Positions 16,829 to 25,447 of a DNA stretch of 64,000 bases are shown in pieces. The position numbers and the translations under genes were made by a program. Where the stretch lies: assembly GCF_031082405.1 (NCBI RefSeq), contig NZ_JAVHJU010000067.1:62001-126000 (forward strand), written 5' to 3'. This DNA comes from Amycolatopsis sp. A133 (GTDB taxonomy: Bacteria; Actinomycetota; Actinomycetes; Mycobacteriales; Pseudonocardiaceae). A model generated the notes under the pieces. That model did not search any database and was not told the origin of the DNA. It saw only the letters and a list, made by a program, of their open reading frames with translations. How positions within the stretch are numbered: the stretch's first letter is position 1; each line of letters opens with the position of its first letter.

Positions 16829-17503
16829 GTGAACGTCGTGAGCATCGAGGCCGCGGGCGTCGGCGTGAGCTGGCTGGACACCGCCGGCCCGCTGCTCGTC
16901 TGGGTGATCGTGCTGAGCTTCGTGCTGGTCGAATGCGCGCTGATCATCGGGCTGTTCCTGCCCGGTGACTCGCTCCTGTTCGGGGCGGGCGTGGTGCTGG
17001 CGCAGCACGGTTCGGACGCCAACGCGTGGTTCCTGTCGGGAGCCGCGCTGATCGTCGCCGTGCTCGGCAACCAGATCGGCTACTACATCGGCCGCAAGAG
17101 CGGCACGAGCCTGATCGCGCGGCGCGAAGGGAAGGTGCTGAACCGGCACAACCTCGAGCGCGCGCAACGGTTCCTGGACCGCAAGGGCTTCTTCGCGATC
17201 GTGGCGGCCCGCTGGATCCCGTGGATCCGCACGCTCGCCCCGCTGATCGCCGGCGCCGCCCGCATGGACCGGCGCCGGTTCCTGGTGGCCACGGCCTTCG
17301 GCGGCCTGCTGTGGGTCCCGACGCTGGTGCTGCTCGGCTACTACGGCGCCGGCCTGCTGGACACCCTGCCGTGGCTGAAGACGGCGGCGCTGTGGATCAG
17401 CATCGCGTTCTTCGTGTTCGGCACCGGGTACGGCGTGCTGCGCTACCGCCAGGAGATGCGCCGCCCGGTCGACGCACCGGACGACAGCAACGCCCGCGCC
17501 TGA
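16829..17503 (+). CDS. DedA family membrane protein
   Basis: This second DedA/VTT-family protein of the window has 224 residues. It has the characteristic LFLPGDSLLFGAG turn after helix 1, GNQIGYYIGRKSG, and the arginine-bearing VAARWIPWIRTLAPLIAGAARM amphipathic segment. About five hydrophobic stretches are seen. It differs clearly from the protein at 9832, so it is not a recent duplicate. The GTG start is preceded by a G-rich stretch. It converges with the VOC gene with only 2 bp between stops. Confidence 0.88.
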   Translation: MNVVSIEAAGVGVSWLDTAGPLLVWVIVLSFVLVECALIIGLFLPGDSLLFGAGVVLAQHGSDANAWFLSGAALIVAVLGNQIGYYIGRKSGTSLIARREGKVLNRHNLERAQRFLDRKGFFAIVAARWIPWIRTLAPLIAGAARMDRRRFLVATAFGGLLWVPTLVLLGYYGAGLLDTLPWLKTAALWISIAFFVFGTGYGVLRYRQEMRRPVDAPDDSNARA

Positions 17504-17505
17504 GC

Positions 17506-17919
17506 TCAGAGCTGCGGGTCGGTCCAGATCTCGAGCTGGATGCCGTCGGGGTCGCGGAACACGATCACGCGTGACCCTTCGAACGTGCGTGACGGCGCGG
17601 CCGGAGTGTAGGAGACGCCGAACTCCTCGAGCCGGCTCTCCCATTCGGCCAGCTCGGCGGCCGAATGCACGCGGAACGCGACGTGGTCCAGGCCGGTCCG
17701 GCGTTCGTCGAACCCGCGGCGTCCGGTGTCCGCGTGCTGCACCAGGACCACCGAGAACTCGTCGCCGGCGGAACGCAGCACGACCTTGCGCAGTCCCGTG
17801 TCCGGCTCTTCGCGCCGGGTGACCTCCTCGAGGTCGAGGACGCGCACGTACCACGGCACGCTGCGGTCCACGTCGGTCACGGTGAGCGCGAGGTGGTGCA
17901 CGGACATGAGTTTGGCCAT
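17506..17919 (-). CDS. VOC (glyoxalase/bleomycin-resistance fold) family protein
   Basis: The 137-residue metalloenzyme-fold protein has two beta-alpha-beta-beta-beta units. HHLALTVTDVDRSVPWYVRVL opens the first and HVAFRV the second, and VIVFRDPDGIQLEIW closes the fold with the conserved metal-ligand Glu. Relatives include glyoxalase I, fosfomycin- and bleomycin-resistance proteins and ring-cleaving dioxygenases, so the reaction cannot be told. An internal ATG at 17907 is an alternative start. Confidence 0.85.
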   Translation of the reverse strand: MAKLMSVHHLALTVTDVDRSVPWYVRVLDLEEVTRREEPDTGLRKVVLRSAGDEFSVVLVQHADTGRRGFDERRTGLDHVAFRVHSAAELAEWESRLEEFGVSYTPAAPSRTFEGSRVIVFRDPDGIQLEIWTDPQL

Positions 17920-18054
17920 GGCTTCCGAAGCCGTCCTTTCGCGTGGCGGCTTCCCAGAGTTGCACAGCGTTCGACCACCGAAACCGAGGTGACCAATTCC
18001 CCGGCCAATCGTGATCTCGCCGTCTCCGGCCGTCCCACCAGGCGGACGTCACCT

Positions 18055-18094
18055 ACCGCCGGTCACCCGCCTCTCACGGATGGCGACCGGCGGT
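18055..18094 (-). terminator. Possible terminator downstream of the ethylene-forming-enzyme gene
   Basis: The 10-bp arms ACCGCCGGTC (18055-18064) and GACCGGCGGT (18085-18094) enclose a 20-nt loop, just beyond the stop at 18107. The rest of the gap up to the VOC start contains no evident gene. Confidence 0.5.
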
Positions 18095-18106
18095 GACGAG
18101 GTGGTT

Positions 18107-19135
18107 TCAGCCCGCTGCCAGGCTCCGCGCGCGGAGGCGATCGAGCCTGCTCAGGAGCCCGTCGCGGATGATGCACTGCGTTGTCACCCGCTCGGGGTAG
18201 CACCGGGTGAACATGTTCGTGAAGTGCGTCCCGTAGTGGATGGACTCGTCGCCGCCGGCCAGCGGGCGGACGGTGGTGACGAACGACGGCTCGTGGAAGT
18301 ACGCCAGCGTGTACCGCTCCCGCGTCGCCAGGCGGACCTTGTGCGGCGTCGACAGCAGCCGGCCGCCGGTGAGGAACTGGAGGATGTCGCCGGGGAAGAC
18401 GGTGAACACCGCCGGCTCGGGTTCGACGAAGTGCCACGGCTCGTCGTCCTGGTACATCCCGGCCGTGCTCTCGTGCGGCAGCCAGTTGCGGTTGCGGTGC
18501 TCCCCGGGCACCGGCGGCCGGACGAACAGGCCGCCGACGTCGTCCTGCGCGGCGATCACGAGCAGGCCGTAGTCGGTGTGCGCGCCGATCCCGCGTTCGG
18601 TCGTCGCGGACCGGGCGGGGAACCGCAGCGCGCGCAGGTGGTGCCAGCCCTCGCGGGTGAGCCGGGTCAACCGGTCGATCTCCAGCCCCAGCCCGAGTGC
18701 GACCAGCGCCAGCAGCCGCTCGCCGATGGCCCCGGCCTCGCGCAGGTGCGTCTCCATCGCCGTCCGGTAGCCCTCGTCCGGCCACGGCACCGGTCCGTGG
18801 CACGGCCAGCCGTCCGCGACGCGGGTGTCGTCGAGCGGGACGTCCGGGCAGACGGTGAAGATTTCGGAATAGTCGGCTTCGCCCGCGGTCACTTCCTCCC
18901 CGGAGGCGATGTACCCGCTGTAGGTCAGGTCGCTGACGAACTTCGCCTTTTCCGGCAACGACCTTGCGAAGAACCGGCGGCTCGCGGCCAGCGCTTCCCG
19001 GGTGGTGCGGTCCTGCTCGGCCGTGGCCGCGACCTGGAAAATTCCGTCGGTCTCCCAGGTGCGGACCAGCTGACGGCCCAGGATCCGATCGGCTGTCGTC
19101 CCGCCCACTGAACCGGGCAGCTCGAACGTACGCAT
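18107..19135 (-). CDS. efe: Ethylene-forming-enzyme-like 2-oxoglutarate/Fe(II) oxygenase
   Basis: The 342-residue product is of the isopenicillin-N-synthase-like superfamily, but matches Pseudomonas ethylene-forming enzyme from end to end as I recall that sequence: FELP at the start, SDLTYSGYIASGEEVTAG, GWPCHGPVPWP, GIGAHTDYGLLVIAAQDDVGG and FTNMFTRCYP. The iron triad is His186, Asp188 and His265; Arg274 should hold 2-oxoglutarate; Glu81 and Arg168 match the arginine-binding residues of the Pseudomonas enzyme, and Tyr189 is kept. The expected reaction turns 2-oxoglutarate into ethylene and CO2, with arginine hydroxylation as a side reaction. AAAGGTG precedes the ATG. The gene has its own promoter gap of 72 bp. 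Confidence 0.88.
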   Translation of the reverse strand: MRTFELPGSVGGTTADRILGRQLVRTWETDGIFQVAATAEQDRTTREALAASRRFFARSLPEKAKFVSDLTYSGYIASGEEVTAGEADYSEIFTVCPDVPLDDTRVADGWPCHGPVPWPDEGYRTAMETHLREAGAIGERLLALVALGLGLEIDRLTRLTREGWHHLRALRFPARSATTERGIGAHTDYGLLVIAAQDDVGGLFVRPPVPGEHRNRNWLPHESTAGMYQDDEPWHFVEPEPAVFTVFPGDILQFLTGGRLLSTPHKVRLATRERYTLAYFHEPSFVTTVRPLAGGDESIHYGTHFTNMFTRCYPERVTTQCIIRDGLLSRLDRLRARSLAAG

Positions 19136-19207
19136 TGTTGTTCACCTTTCGCGCGGTTTCGGGGAACGCTCACCACACGAAAGGCGCGAAATGCCGGTTC
19201 ACAAGGA

Positions 19208-19947
19208 TCAGCGGCCGCCACCGACGTCGAGCACGGCACCCGTCGTGAACGACGACGCTTCCGACAGCAGGAACAACACGGCTTCGGCGATTTCCGCGGG
19301 CTGCCCGGCCCGGCCCAGCGGGATCTGCGGCGCGTACTTCGCCATCCGGTCCGGCAGGCCCGCGGCCGCGTGCAGACCCGTGTGGATCATGCCGGGCCGG
19401 ACCGCGTTGACCCGGATCCCTTCGCCGGCGACCTCCTGCGCGAGCCCGAGGGTCAGCGTGTCCACGGCGGCCTTCGACGCGGCGTAGTGCACCCACTCCC
19501 CGGCCGAGCCGGTGCGCGCGGCCGTCGAGGAGATGTTGACGATGGCGCCGCCGTCACCACCGTGGCGGGCCGACATCCGGCGGACCGCCTCGCGGCAGCA
19601 CAGGAACACACCCGTGACGTTGACGTCGAGGGTGCGCCGGACGACGTCGACCTCGTAGTCCTCGAGCCGGCCCGGCGTGTTGCCGACGATCGCCGCGTTG
19701 TTGACCAGGCCGGTCACCGGCCCCAGCTCGGCCGCCGCGTCGAACAGCGCGCGGACGTCGTCCTCGTCGGAGACGTCCGCGCGGAAGGCCAGCGCCTGCC
19801 GTCCGGAAGAACGCACCTGCTCGGCGACGGCCTCGGCCGGCGCGGGATCGCCGGAGTAGTTGACGACGACGTCGTACCCGCGCGAAGCGGCCAGCGCGCA
19901 GATCGCCGCGCCGATCCCCCGGCTACCGCCCGTGACGATGAGCGGCA

Positions 19948-19948
<1 letters not shown>
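19208..19948 (-). CDS. SDR family oxidoreductase (last gene of the sugar operon)
   Basis: The 246-residue classical short-chain dehydrogenase has TGGSRGIG at residues 6-13, NNAAI at about 88, catalytic Ser in NISSTAART, and the Tyr-Lys pair in YAASKAAVD. The GAGEGIRVNAVRPG and VGGGR end are usual for the FabG-like group, which includes sugar and polyol dehydrogenases. Its ATG shares one base with the stop of the upstream kinase, so it belongs to the frc-like operon and probably oxidises or reduces the imported sugar or polyol. Confidence 0.9.
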
Positions 19949-20579
<631 letters not shown>

Positions 20580-20583
<4 letters not shown>

Positions 20584-21422
20584 GTCCTGTTCCTTCCTGC
20601 GATCGCGGTCGTCCACGACCGCGGTCCCACATGCCGCACCCGTTCGGCGGCCACCTCGTTGGCGAAGCGAATCCGGTCCGTCACCGTCGGTTCGCGCGTC
20701 ACGGCCACGGCGAGCGCGCCGTGCCAGACGTCGCCCGCACCTAGTGTGTCTCGCGCTCGCACCGCGGGCACAGGCACCTCACCCGAGCCGCCGTCCGCAG
20801 TGGACCAGCGCACCGGGTGCGGCCCCGCGGTCGTGATCACGGTCGGCACCCCCCGCTCGTGCAGACCGGGCCCCGGCGCACGGAAGTGCGCGGAGCAGGC
20901 GGCCACGTCGACCAGCGGCAACAGCTCGTCGAGCACGGGTTTCCAGCTCCCGGCATCAAGCACGACCGGCGCTTTCGCTGCCCGCGCAACCGCCAGCGCA
21001 ATCTCCGGATAGTGCCCATCAACCAAAACCACATCAGCCCCACCAGTCCCAAAAACCGGAGCTTTCACGTGAAAGCTCCGCTCGGCGGCGTTGCGGGAGA
21101 CGACTGTGCGCTCGCCGTCGTGGTCGCGGACTGCTACCGCGCTGACCGGGGGTGGGTCGGGTAGTGAAGGGGAAAGGTCGATGAGCCGGACGCCGTGGGC
21201 TTCGAGGTCGGCGCGGGCGAGCGCCGCCAGCGGGTGTGCCCCGAGGACGGTCAGCAGGGTCGCCTCCGCACCGAGCGCGGCCGCCGTCACCGCGGCGTTC
21301 GTCGCGGGCCCGCCGGCCGCGACGTCCACCTGCAGCGACTGCACCTTCTCGCCCGGCGCCGGAAGCTCCTCGACCCGCTGGACCACGTCCACGGTGCACA
21401 AGCCCGCCAGCAGCACCCTCAT
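20580..21422 (-). CDS. PfkB family carbohydrate kinase with an in-frame palindrome insertion
   Basis: The 280-residue ribokinase-fold enzyme has the N-terminal AGGPATNAAV signature (about residues 36-45) and the C-terminal DTLGAGDVWHG anion-hole/catalytic Asp motif, so it likely phosphorylates the imported sugar. Residues 115-122 (RSFHVKAP) are encoded exactly by a 24-bp copy of the dispersed family A palindrome, eight codons long and in frame, in a loop between two strands. The enzyme may tolerate the insert. It overlaps the ATPase gene by 4 bp. Confidence 0.88.
21057..21080. repeat. Dispersed palindrome family A, copy 2 (inside a coding gene)
   Basis: This is the longest copy: a perfect 24-bp palindrome with half-site CGGAGCTTTCAC. 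It occupies eight complete codons of the PfkB kinase gene and leaves the reading frame open. Confidence 0.9.
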
Positions 21423-22228
21423 TTCAACCCGGCGACGTGGGTCGCGGCGGCGGCTTCTTCAATTTCGCCGTTCTCGGTGAGCCGCAGCGCCCCGGTGAGC
21501 AGGCCGACGACCTGGTTCATCGAGTGGGTCTTCGGCGAGACGACCGCGACGCGCTTACCGAGGCGGTGCACGTGGATGCGGTCGGCGATGTCGAAGACGT
21601 GCGGCATGTTGTGGCTGATCAGCACCACCGGCAGGCCGCGGTCGCGGATCCGGCCGATCAGGTCGAGCACCTTGCCGGACTCGGCGACGCCGAGTGCGGC
21701 GGTGGGCTCGTCCATGATCACGGCCTTCGTGCCGAACGCGGCCGCGCGGGCCACCGCGACACCCTGGCGCTGACCACCGGAGAGCGTCTCGACGGGCTGG
21801 CTGATCGACTTGATGTTGATGCCCAGCTCGTCGAGGATCCGCTGCGCCTCCGACCGCATGGTCGCGGTGTCGAGCTTGCGGAACAGTCCCAGCGGACCCT
21901 TGAGCCGCTTTTCCCGGCCCAGGAACATGTTCGACGCGATGTCGAGCGCCGGCGCGACCGCGAGGTCCTGGTACACCGTCTCGATCCCGTAGTGCCGGGC
22001 GTCCAAAGGGGACTTGAAGTGGACGGTCTTGCCGTCCACTTTGATCTCCCCCTCGTCCGGGATCACCGCCCCGGAAAGGGTTTTGATCAGCGACGACTTC
22101 CCGGCGCCGTTGTCGCCGACCACGGCGAGCACTTCGCCGGGGAGCAGGTCGAAGTCGGCGCCGTCGATGGCGGTGACGCGGCCGTAGCGCTTGACCAGTC
22201 CGCGAGCCTGGAGGATGGGTTCACTCAT
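21419..22228 (-). CDS. frcA: Sugar ABC transporter ATP-binding protein, FrcA-like
   Basis: The 269-residue single-domain ATPase has Walker A GDNGAGKSS at about residues 38-46, the signature LSGGQRQGVAVARA and Walker B VIMDEPTAAL. The sequence follows rhizobial FrcA (fructose) closely as I recall it, including PILQARGLVKRYGRVTA and the final SHNMPHVFDIADRIHVHRLG segment. It powers the membrane permease encoded directly upstream, with 4-bp overlaps on both sides. The sugar itself (fructose, or another hexose or polyol) is not proved. Confidence 0.9.
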   Translation of the reverse strand: MSEPILQARGLVKRYGRVTAIDGADFDLLPGEVLAVVGDNGAGKSSLIKTLSGAVIPDEGEIKVDGKTVHFKSPLDARHYGIETVYQDLAVAPALDIASNMFLGREKRLKGPLGLFRKLDTATMRSEAQRILDELGINIKSISQPVETLSGGQRQGVAVARAAAFGTKAVIMDEPTAALGVAESGKVLDLIGRIRDRGLPVVLISHNMPHVFDIADRIHVHRLGKRVAVVSPKTHSMNQVVGLLTGALRLTENGEIEEAAAATHVAGLK

Positions 22229-23220
22229 GACTGCTGCTGCCTCCTCGCGATGCGGTCCACCACAACGGCGGCGATCAGCAAGGCGCCGGTGGCGAGGTCC
22301 TGGTAGTTGCCGTCGACGTTCATCTGCGTCAGCCCGGACCGCAGCACCGCCACAACCAGCGCGCCCATCAGCGTGCCGAGCACTGAGCCACGCCCGCCGA
22401 ACAGGCTCGTCCCGCCGAGGACGACGGCGGTGATCGAGTCGAGGTTGCCGAGCTGGAACTGGTTCGGGTCGGCGTTCGGCGTCCGGCCGAGCGCCTGCCA
22501 AGCGGCGATGCCGAAGGTCAGCCCGGCCACGATGTAGACCGACAGCACCGTGCGGTTGACCTTGATGCCGGACAGCCGCGCGGACTCCGGCGCGTTGCCG
22601 ACGGCGTAGACGTGCTTGCCCCACGCGGTTTTCGTGAGCGCGTACCAGACGCCGAGGTACATCAGCAGCGCCAGCGTCATGCCGTAGGTGATCGGGATGC
22701 CGCCGAAGAGGTAGCGCTTGGTGCCGAGCCACTGCAGCAGCCCGTCGGTCACCGGCACGGCCTGGCCGCCGGCGATCAGCTTCGACACGGCGGTGAGCAT
22801 GGTGAACGTGCCGAGCGTGATGATGAACGCCGGCAGCTTGATCCGCGTCGCGAGCCCGCCGATGAAGATGCCGACGATGATCGTCAGCACGACGCCGGCG
22901 AGCAGCGCGACGAACCCGTTCGTCCCGGCCGCGGCGAGCTTCGCCATGATCAGCGTCGCGACCACCATCGACGCGGCGTTGGAGAGGTCGATGCCCGCGA
23001 TGAGGATGACGAGCGTCTGGCCCAGCGCCAGCGTCCCGACGACCAGCGACTGCTGGACCACCGTGGACAGGTTGTCGAGGTCGAAGAACGTGTCCGTGGC
23101 CAGCGAGAACACCACGATCGCGACGACCAGCGCGAGCGCCGGGCCGACCGCGGGGGCGCGGAGGAGGAAGTCGCCGAGCGACTCACGCTCCCTTGTGGAC
23201 ACTGCGGTCGCTGTCGTCAC
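22225..23220 (-). CDS. frcC: Sugar ABC transporter permease, FrcC/RbsC-like
   Basis: The 331-residue permease has about nine membrane segments and the family marks LVILIAGIDLSNAA, LPAFIITLGTFTM, YAVGNAPESARLSGI and VVLGGTSLFGGRGSVLGTLMGA. Members work as a dimer with the FrcA ATPase and take sugar from the binding lipoprotein. A GTG start at 23220 is chosen because it overlaps the stop of the upstream gene (GTGA), consistent with the tight coupling through this operon. Confidence 0.9.
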   Translation of the reverse strand: MTTATAVSTRERESLGDFLLRAPAVGPALALVVAIVVFSLATDTFFDLDNLSTVVQQSLVVGTLALGQTLVILIAGIDLSNAASMVVATLIMAKLAAAGTNGFVALLAGVVLTIIVGIFIGGLATRIKLPAFIITLGTFTMLTAVSKLIAGGQAVPVTDGLLQWLGTKRYLFGGIPITYGMTLALLMYLGVWYALTKTAWGKHVYAVGNAPESARLSGIKVNRTVLSVYIVAGLTFGIAAWQALGRTPNADPNQFQLGNLDSITAVVLGGTSLFGGRGSVLGTLMGALVVAVLRSGLTQMNVDGNYQDLATGALLIAAVVVDRIARRQQQS

Positions 23221-24233
23221 TTCGTGCCTCCCCAGCAGTTCTGCAGGCCCCAGGCCGAGTCGTGGCTCTCGATGCCGGGCAGGGGCTTGTCGGTGATCAC
23301 GGCGGACCCGGTGTTCACGAAGCCGGACGGCTTCTTCCCGGTCTTGGCGTACTCGACGGCGGCGAGCACACCCTGCTCGGCCATCTTCTTCGGGAACTGC
23401 ATGACGGTGGCGGCGAACTGGCCGTCCTTGACGTTCTGGACGCCTTCGCAGCCGCCGTCGATCGAGCCCATGACGATCTGCCCGGTGAGGCCGCGGGCCT
23501 TCAGCGCCGCGTACGCGCCGCGGCCCATCGGCTCGTTCATCGAGTAGACGGCGTTGATGTCGGTGCTGCGCTGCAGCAGGTTTTCCATGCCCTGCTGGGC
23601 GAGGCTCTGGTCGCCGTTGGCCGCGGTGTGGCCCTTGATCTCCGGCGAGCCGTCGGTCAGCCCGATGCCCTTGAGGAACCCGGTGTGCCGCTGGGTGTCG
23701 ACCGTGCTGCCCGCCGTGCCGTCGACCATCAGCAGCTTGGGCGGGACGCCCTTGAGCGCGGCCTTGACGTAGGCGCCCTGCTGCTCGCCGGCCGCGAAGT
23801 TGTCGGTGGCGAAGGTGGCGTCGACGGCGTCGGCCGGCTCGGTGGCGGTGTCGAGGGCGATGACCAGGACCCCGGCGTCGCGGGCGTCCTTGATCGCCTT
23901 GAGCACGCCGGTGGACGAGCTCGGTGTGATCAGGATGGTGTTCGCGCCCTGCTGGCGGAGGTTTTCGATGGCGCGGACCTGGCCGTCGTTGTCGCCGTCG
24001 AACTGGCCGGCGAGGGCGCTGAAGTCGGCGCCGTTGGCCTGTGCGGTCGCTCTCGCGGCGTTGCGGAGTTCCACGAAGTAGGGGTTGGTGTCGGTCTTGG
24101 TCACCAGGCCGACCTTCGCCTTGCCGTTCCCGCCCGTGTTGGTGTTGCCACCCCAGTGGCGCTCGACCGTGCACCCGGTCGTCGCGGCGAGGACGACGGC
24201 CAGCGTGAGCGCGGTGAGACTTCGCTGTCTCAT
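23217..24233 (-). CDS. frcB: Sugar ABC transporter substrate-binding lipoprotein, FrcB-like
   Basis: The 338-residue product is a type I periplasmic-binding-fold protein anchored to the membrane. Its signal peptide runs to about residue 20 and the lipid-bearing Cys is at 21 (LAATTGC, a slightly non-standard lipobox). KVGLVTKTDTNPYFVELR, VIALDTATEPADAVDATFATDN and the closing GLQNCWGG resemble FrcB. It is the first gene of the operon and is divergent from the LacI regulator across a perfect 24-bp operator. Confidence 0.9.
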   Translation of the reverse strand: MRQRSLTALTLAVVLAATTGCTVERHWGGNTNTGGNGKAKVGLVTKTDTNPYFVELRNAARATAQANGADFSALAGQFDGDNDGQVRAIENLRQQGANTILITPSSSTGVLKAIKDARDAGVLVIALDTATEPADAVDATFATDNFAAGEQQGAYVKAALKGVPPKLLMVDGTAGSTVDTQRHTGFLKGIGLTDGSPEIKGHTAANGDQSLAQQGMENLLQRSTDINAVYSMNEPMGRGAYAALKARGLTGQIVMGSIDGGCEGVQNVKDGQFAATVMQFPKKMAEQGVLAAVEYAKTGKKPSGFVNTGSAVITDKPLPGIESHDSAWGLQNCWGGTK

Positions 24234-24302
24234 GGATTCCCAGCCTTTGTTCGTGTCGAGGCTTGCCGATGGACGGGAAGGTAGACAGACTGCTCCTTGC
24301 GC

Positions 24303-24326
24303 GCAAGCGTTTGCGCAAACGCTTGC
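24303..24326. promoter_or_regulatory. LacI-family operator between frcB and its regulator
   Basis: This perfect 24-bp palindrome with half-site GCAAGCGTTTGC contains the inner dyad GTTTGCGCAAAC. It lies in the 107-bp gap between the divergent starts of frcB and the lacI-type gene, immediately before the regulator's ribosome site, so the repressor would block both promoters. LacI-family operators are typically such even palindromes with a central CG. Confidence 0.85.
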
Positions 24327-24340
24327 CGGAAAGGATGGGT

Positions 24341-25378
24341 ATGCCCCAGTCGAGGTCTTCGCGGCCGACCCAGCGGGACATCGCCGAGCTCGCGGGCGTA
24401 TCGATCACGACCGTCTCGCACGTGGTGAACGGGACGCGCGCGGTCGCCGAGGACACCAAGGCGGCGGTGCTGCGGGCCATCGAGACGACCGGCTACACCG
24501 GCGACGCGATCGCGCGCTCGCTGGTCACCGGCGGGACGCGGTCCATCGGGATGGCGATCTCCCTGGTGGCCAACCCGTACTTCGCGACGCTGATGCAGGC
24601 GATCGAGCGGGAGGCGTCGGCGCACGGGTACACCGTCCTGCTGGCCGACACGCACGACGCCGCGGACACGGAGCGTGACACCGTGCGGGCGCTGCGCTCC
24701 CGTCGCGTCGACGGCCTGCTGATCACCCCGGCGCCCGGCGACGGCCCGGTGATCAGCGAGCTGGTGTCCCTCGACGTGCCGACCGTGCTGATCGACCGGC
24801 TGGCCACCCGCACCGACGTCGACCAGGTCGGCTCGGAGAACATCCAGGCGACGTCGGCGCTGACCGCGCACCTGGCCACGCTCGGGCACCGGCGGATCGG
24901 GATGATCAGCGGCGTGCCCGGGCTGTCGACGAGCGAGGAGCGCGTGCTCGGTTACCGGCTGGGGCTAGGCCGGTCCGGGCTCACCTGGTCGTCGGAGCTC
25001 GTGGCCTGCGGAAACTCTTCACGCGAGGGCGGCGCGCTGGCGTTGAGCACGTTGCTGGCGCTGCCCGAGCCGCCGACCGCGCTGGTCGTCGGGAACGACA
25101 GCATGATGGTCGGGGTGCTGCACGAGGCCCGGCGGCGCGGGCTGCGGATCGGGCGCGACCTGCCGGTGGTGGTGTACGACGAAGTCGAGTGGGCGGACCT
25201 GGTCGACCCGCCGCTGACGACGATGGCGCAGCCGATCGAGGAGATCGGCCGGCAGGCGGTCCGGCTGCTGCTGGCCCGGATCAACGATCCGGCGCGCAAG
25301 GCCGAAACCGTCCGGCTGGCACCCACTCTGCGTCACCGCGAGTCGTGCGGCTGTCCACCGGTTCACTCACTTCAGTGA
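24341..25378 (+). CDS. LacI family transcriptional regulator of the sugar operon
   Basis: The 345-residue repressor has an N-terminal helix-turn-helix (QRDIAELAGVSITTVSHVVNG, residues about 10-30), a hinge helix with AIARSLVTGG, and a sugar-binding core with ANPYFATLMQAIE and VVYDEVEWADL. The ATG at 24341 is selected because GGAAAGGA precedes it; the longer open frame would run through the operator. It is divergent from frcB and surely binds the 24-bp palindrome between them. The inducer is presumably the imported sugar or its phosphate. Confidence 0.92.
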   Translation: MPQSRSSRPTQRDIAELAGVSITTVSHVVNGTRAVAEDTKAAVLRAIETTGYTGDAIARSLVTGGTRSIGMAISLVANPYFATLMQAIEREASAHGYTVLLADTHDAADTERDTVRALRSRRVDGLLITPAPGDGPVISELVSLDVPTVLIDRLATRTDVDQVGSENIQATSALTAHLATLGHRRIGMISGVPGLSTSEERVLGYRLGLGRSGLTWSSELVACGNSSREGGALALSTLLALPEPPTALVVGNDSMMVGVLHEARRRGLRIGRDLPVVVYDEVEWADLVDPPLTTMAQPIEEIGRQAVRLLLARINDPARKAETVRLAPTLRHRESCGCPPVHSLQ

Positions 25379-25447
25379 ATCTGGGTTCCTGACATCTCCG
25401 CACGGCCGTTCAGCCGATAGGTTTCCGCTGAGCGTCTGCGAGGGCTT

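Noticed and set aside
18107..19135. Isopenicillin N synthase, hence a beta-lactam cluster
   Set aside because: The fold is shared, but the sequence follows the ethylene-forming enzyme in all active-site segments, and there are no ACV synthetase or other beta-lactam genes around.
25379..25447. A frameshifted helix-turn-helix in front of the LacI-like protein
   Set aside because: The 69 bp are too few for the roughly 55-residue DNA-binding and hinge region, and no frame there resembles it.
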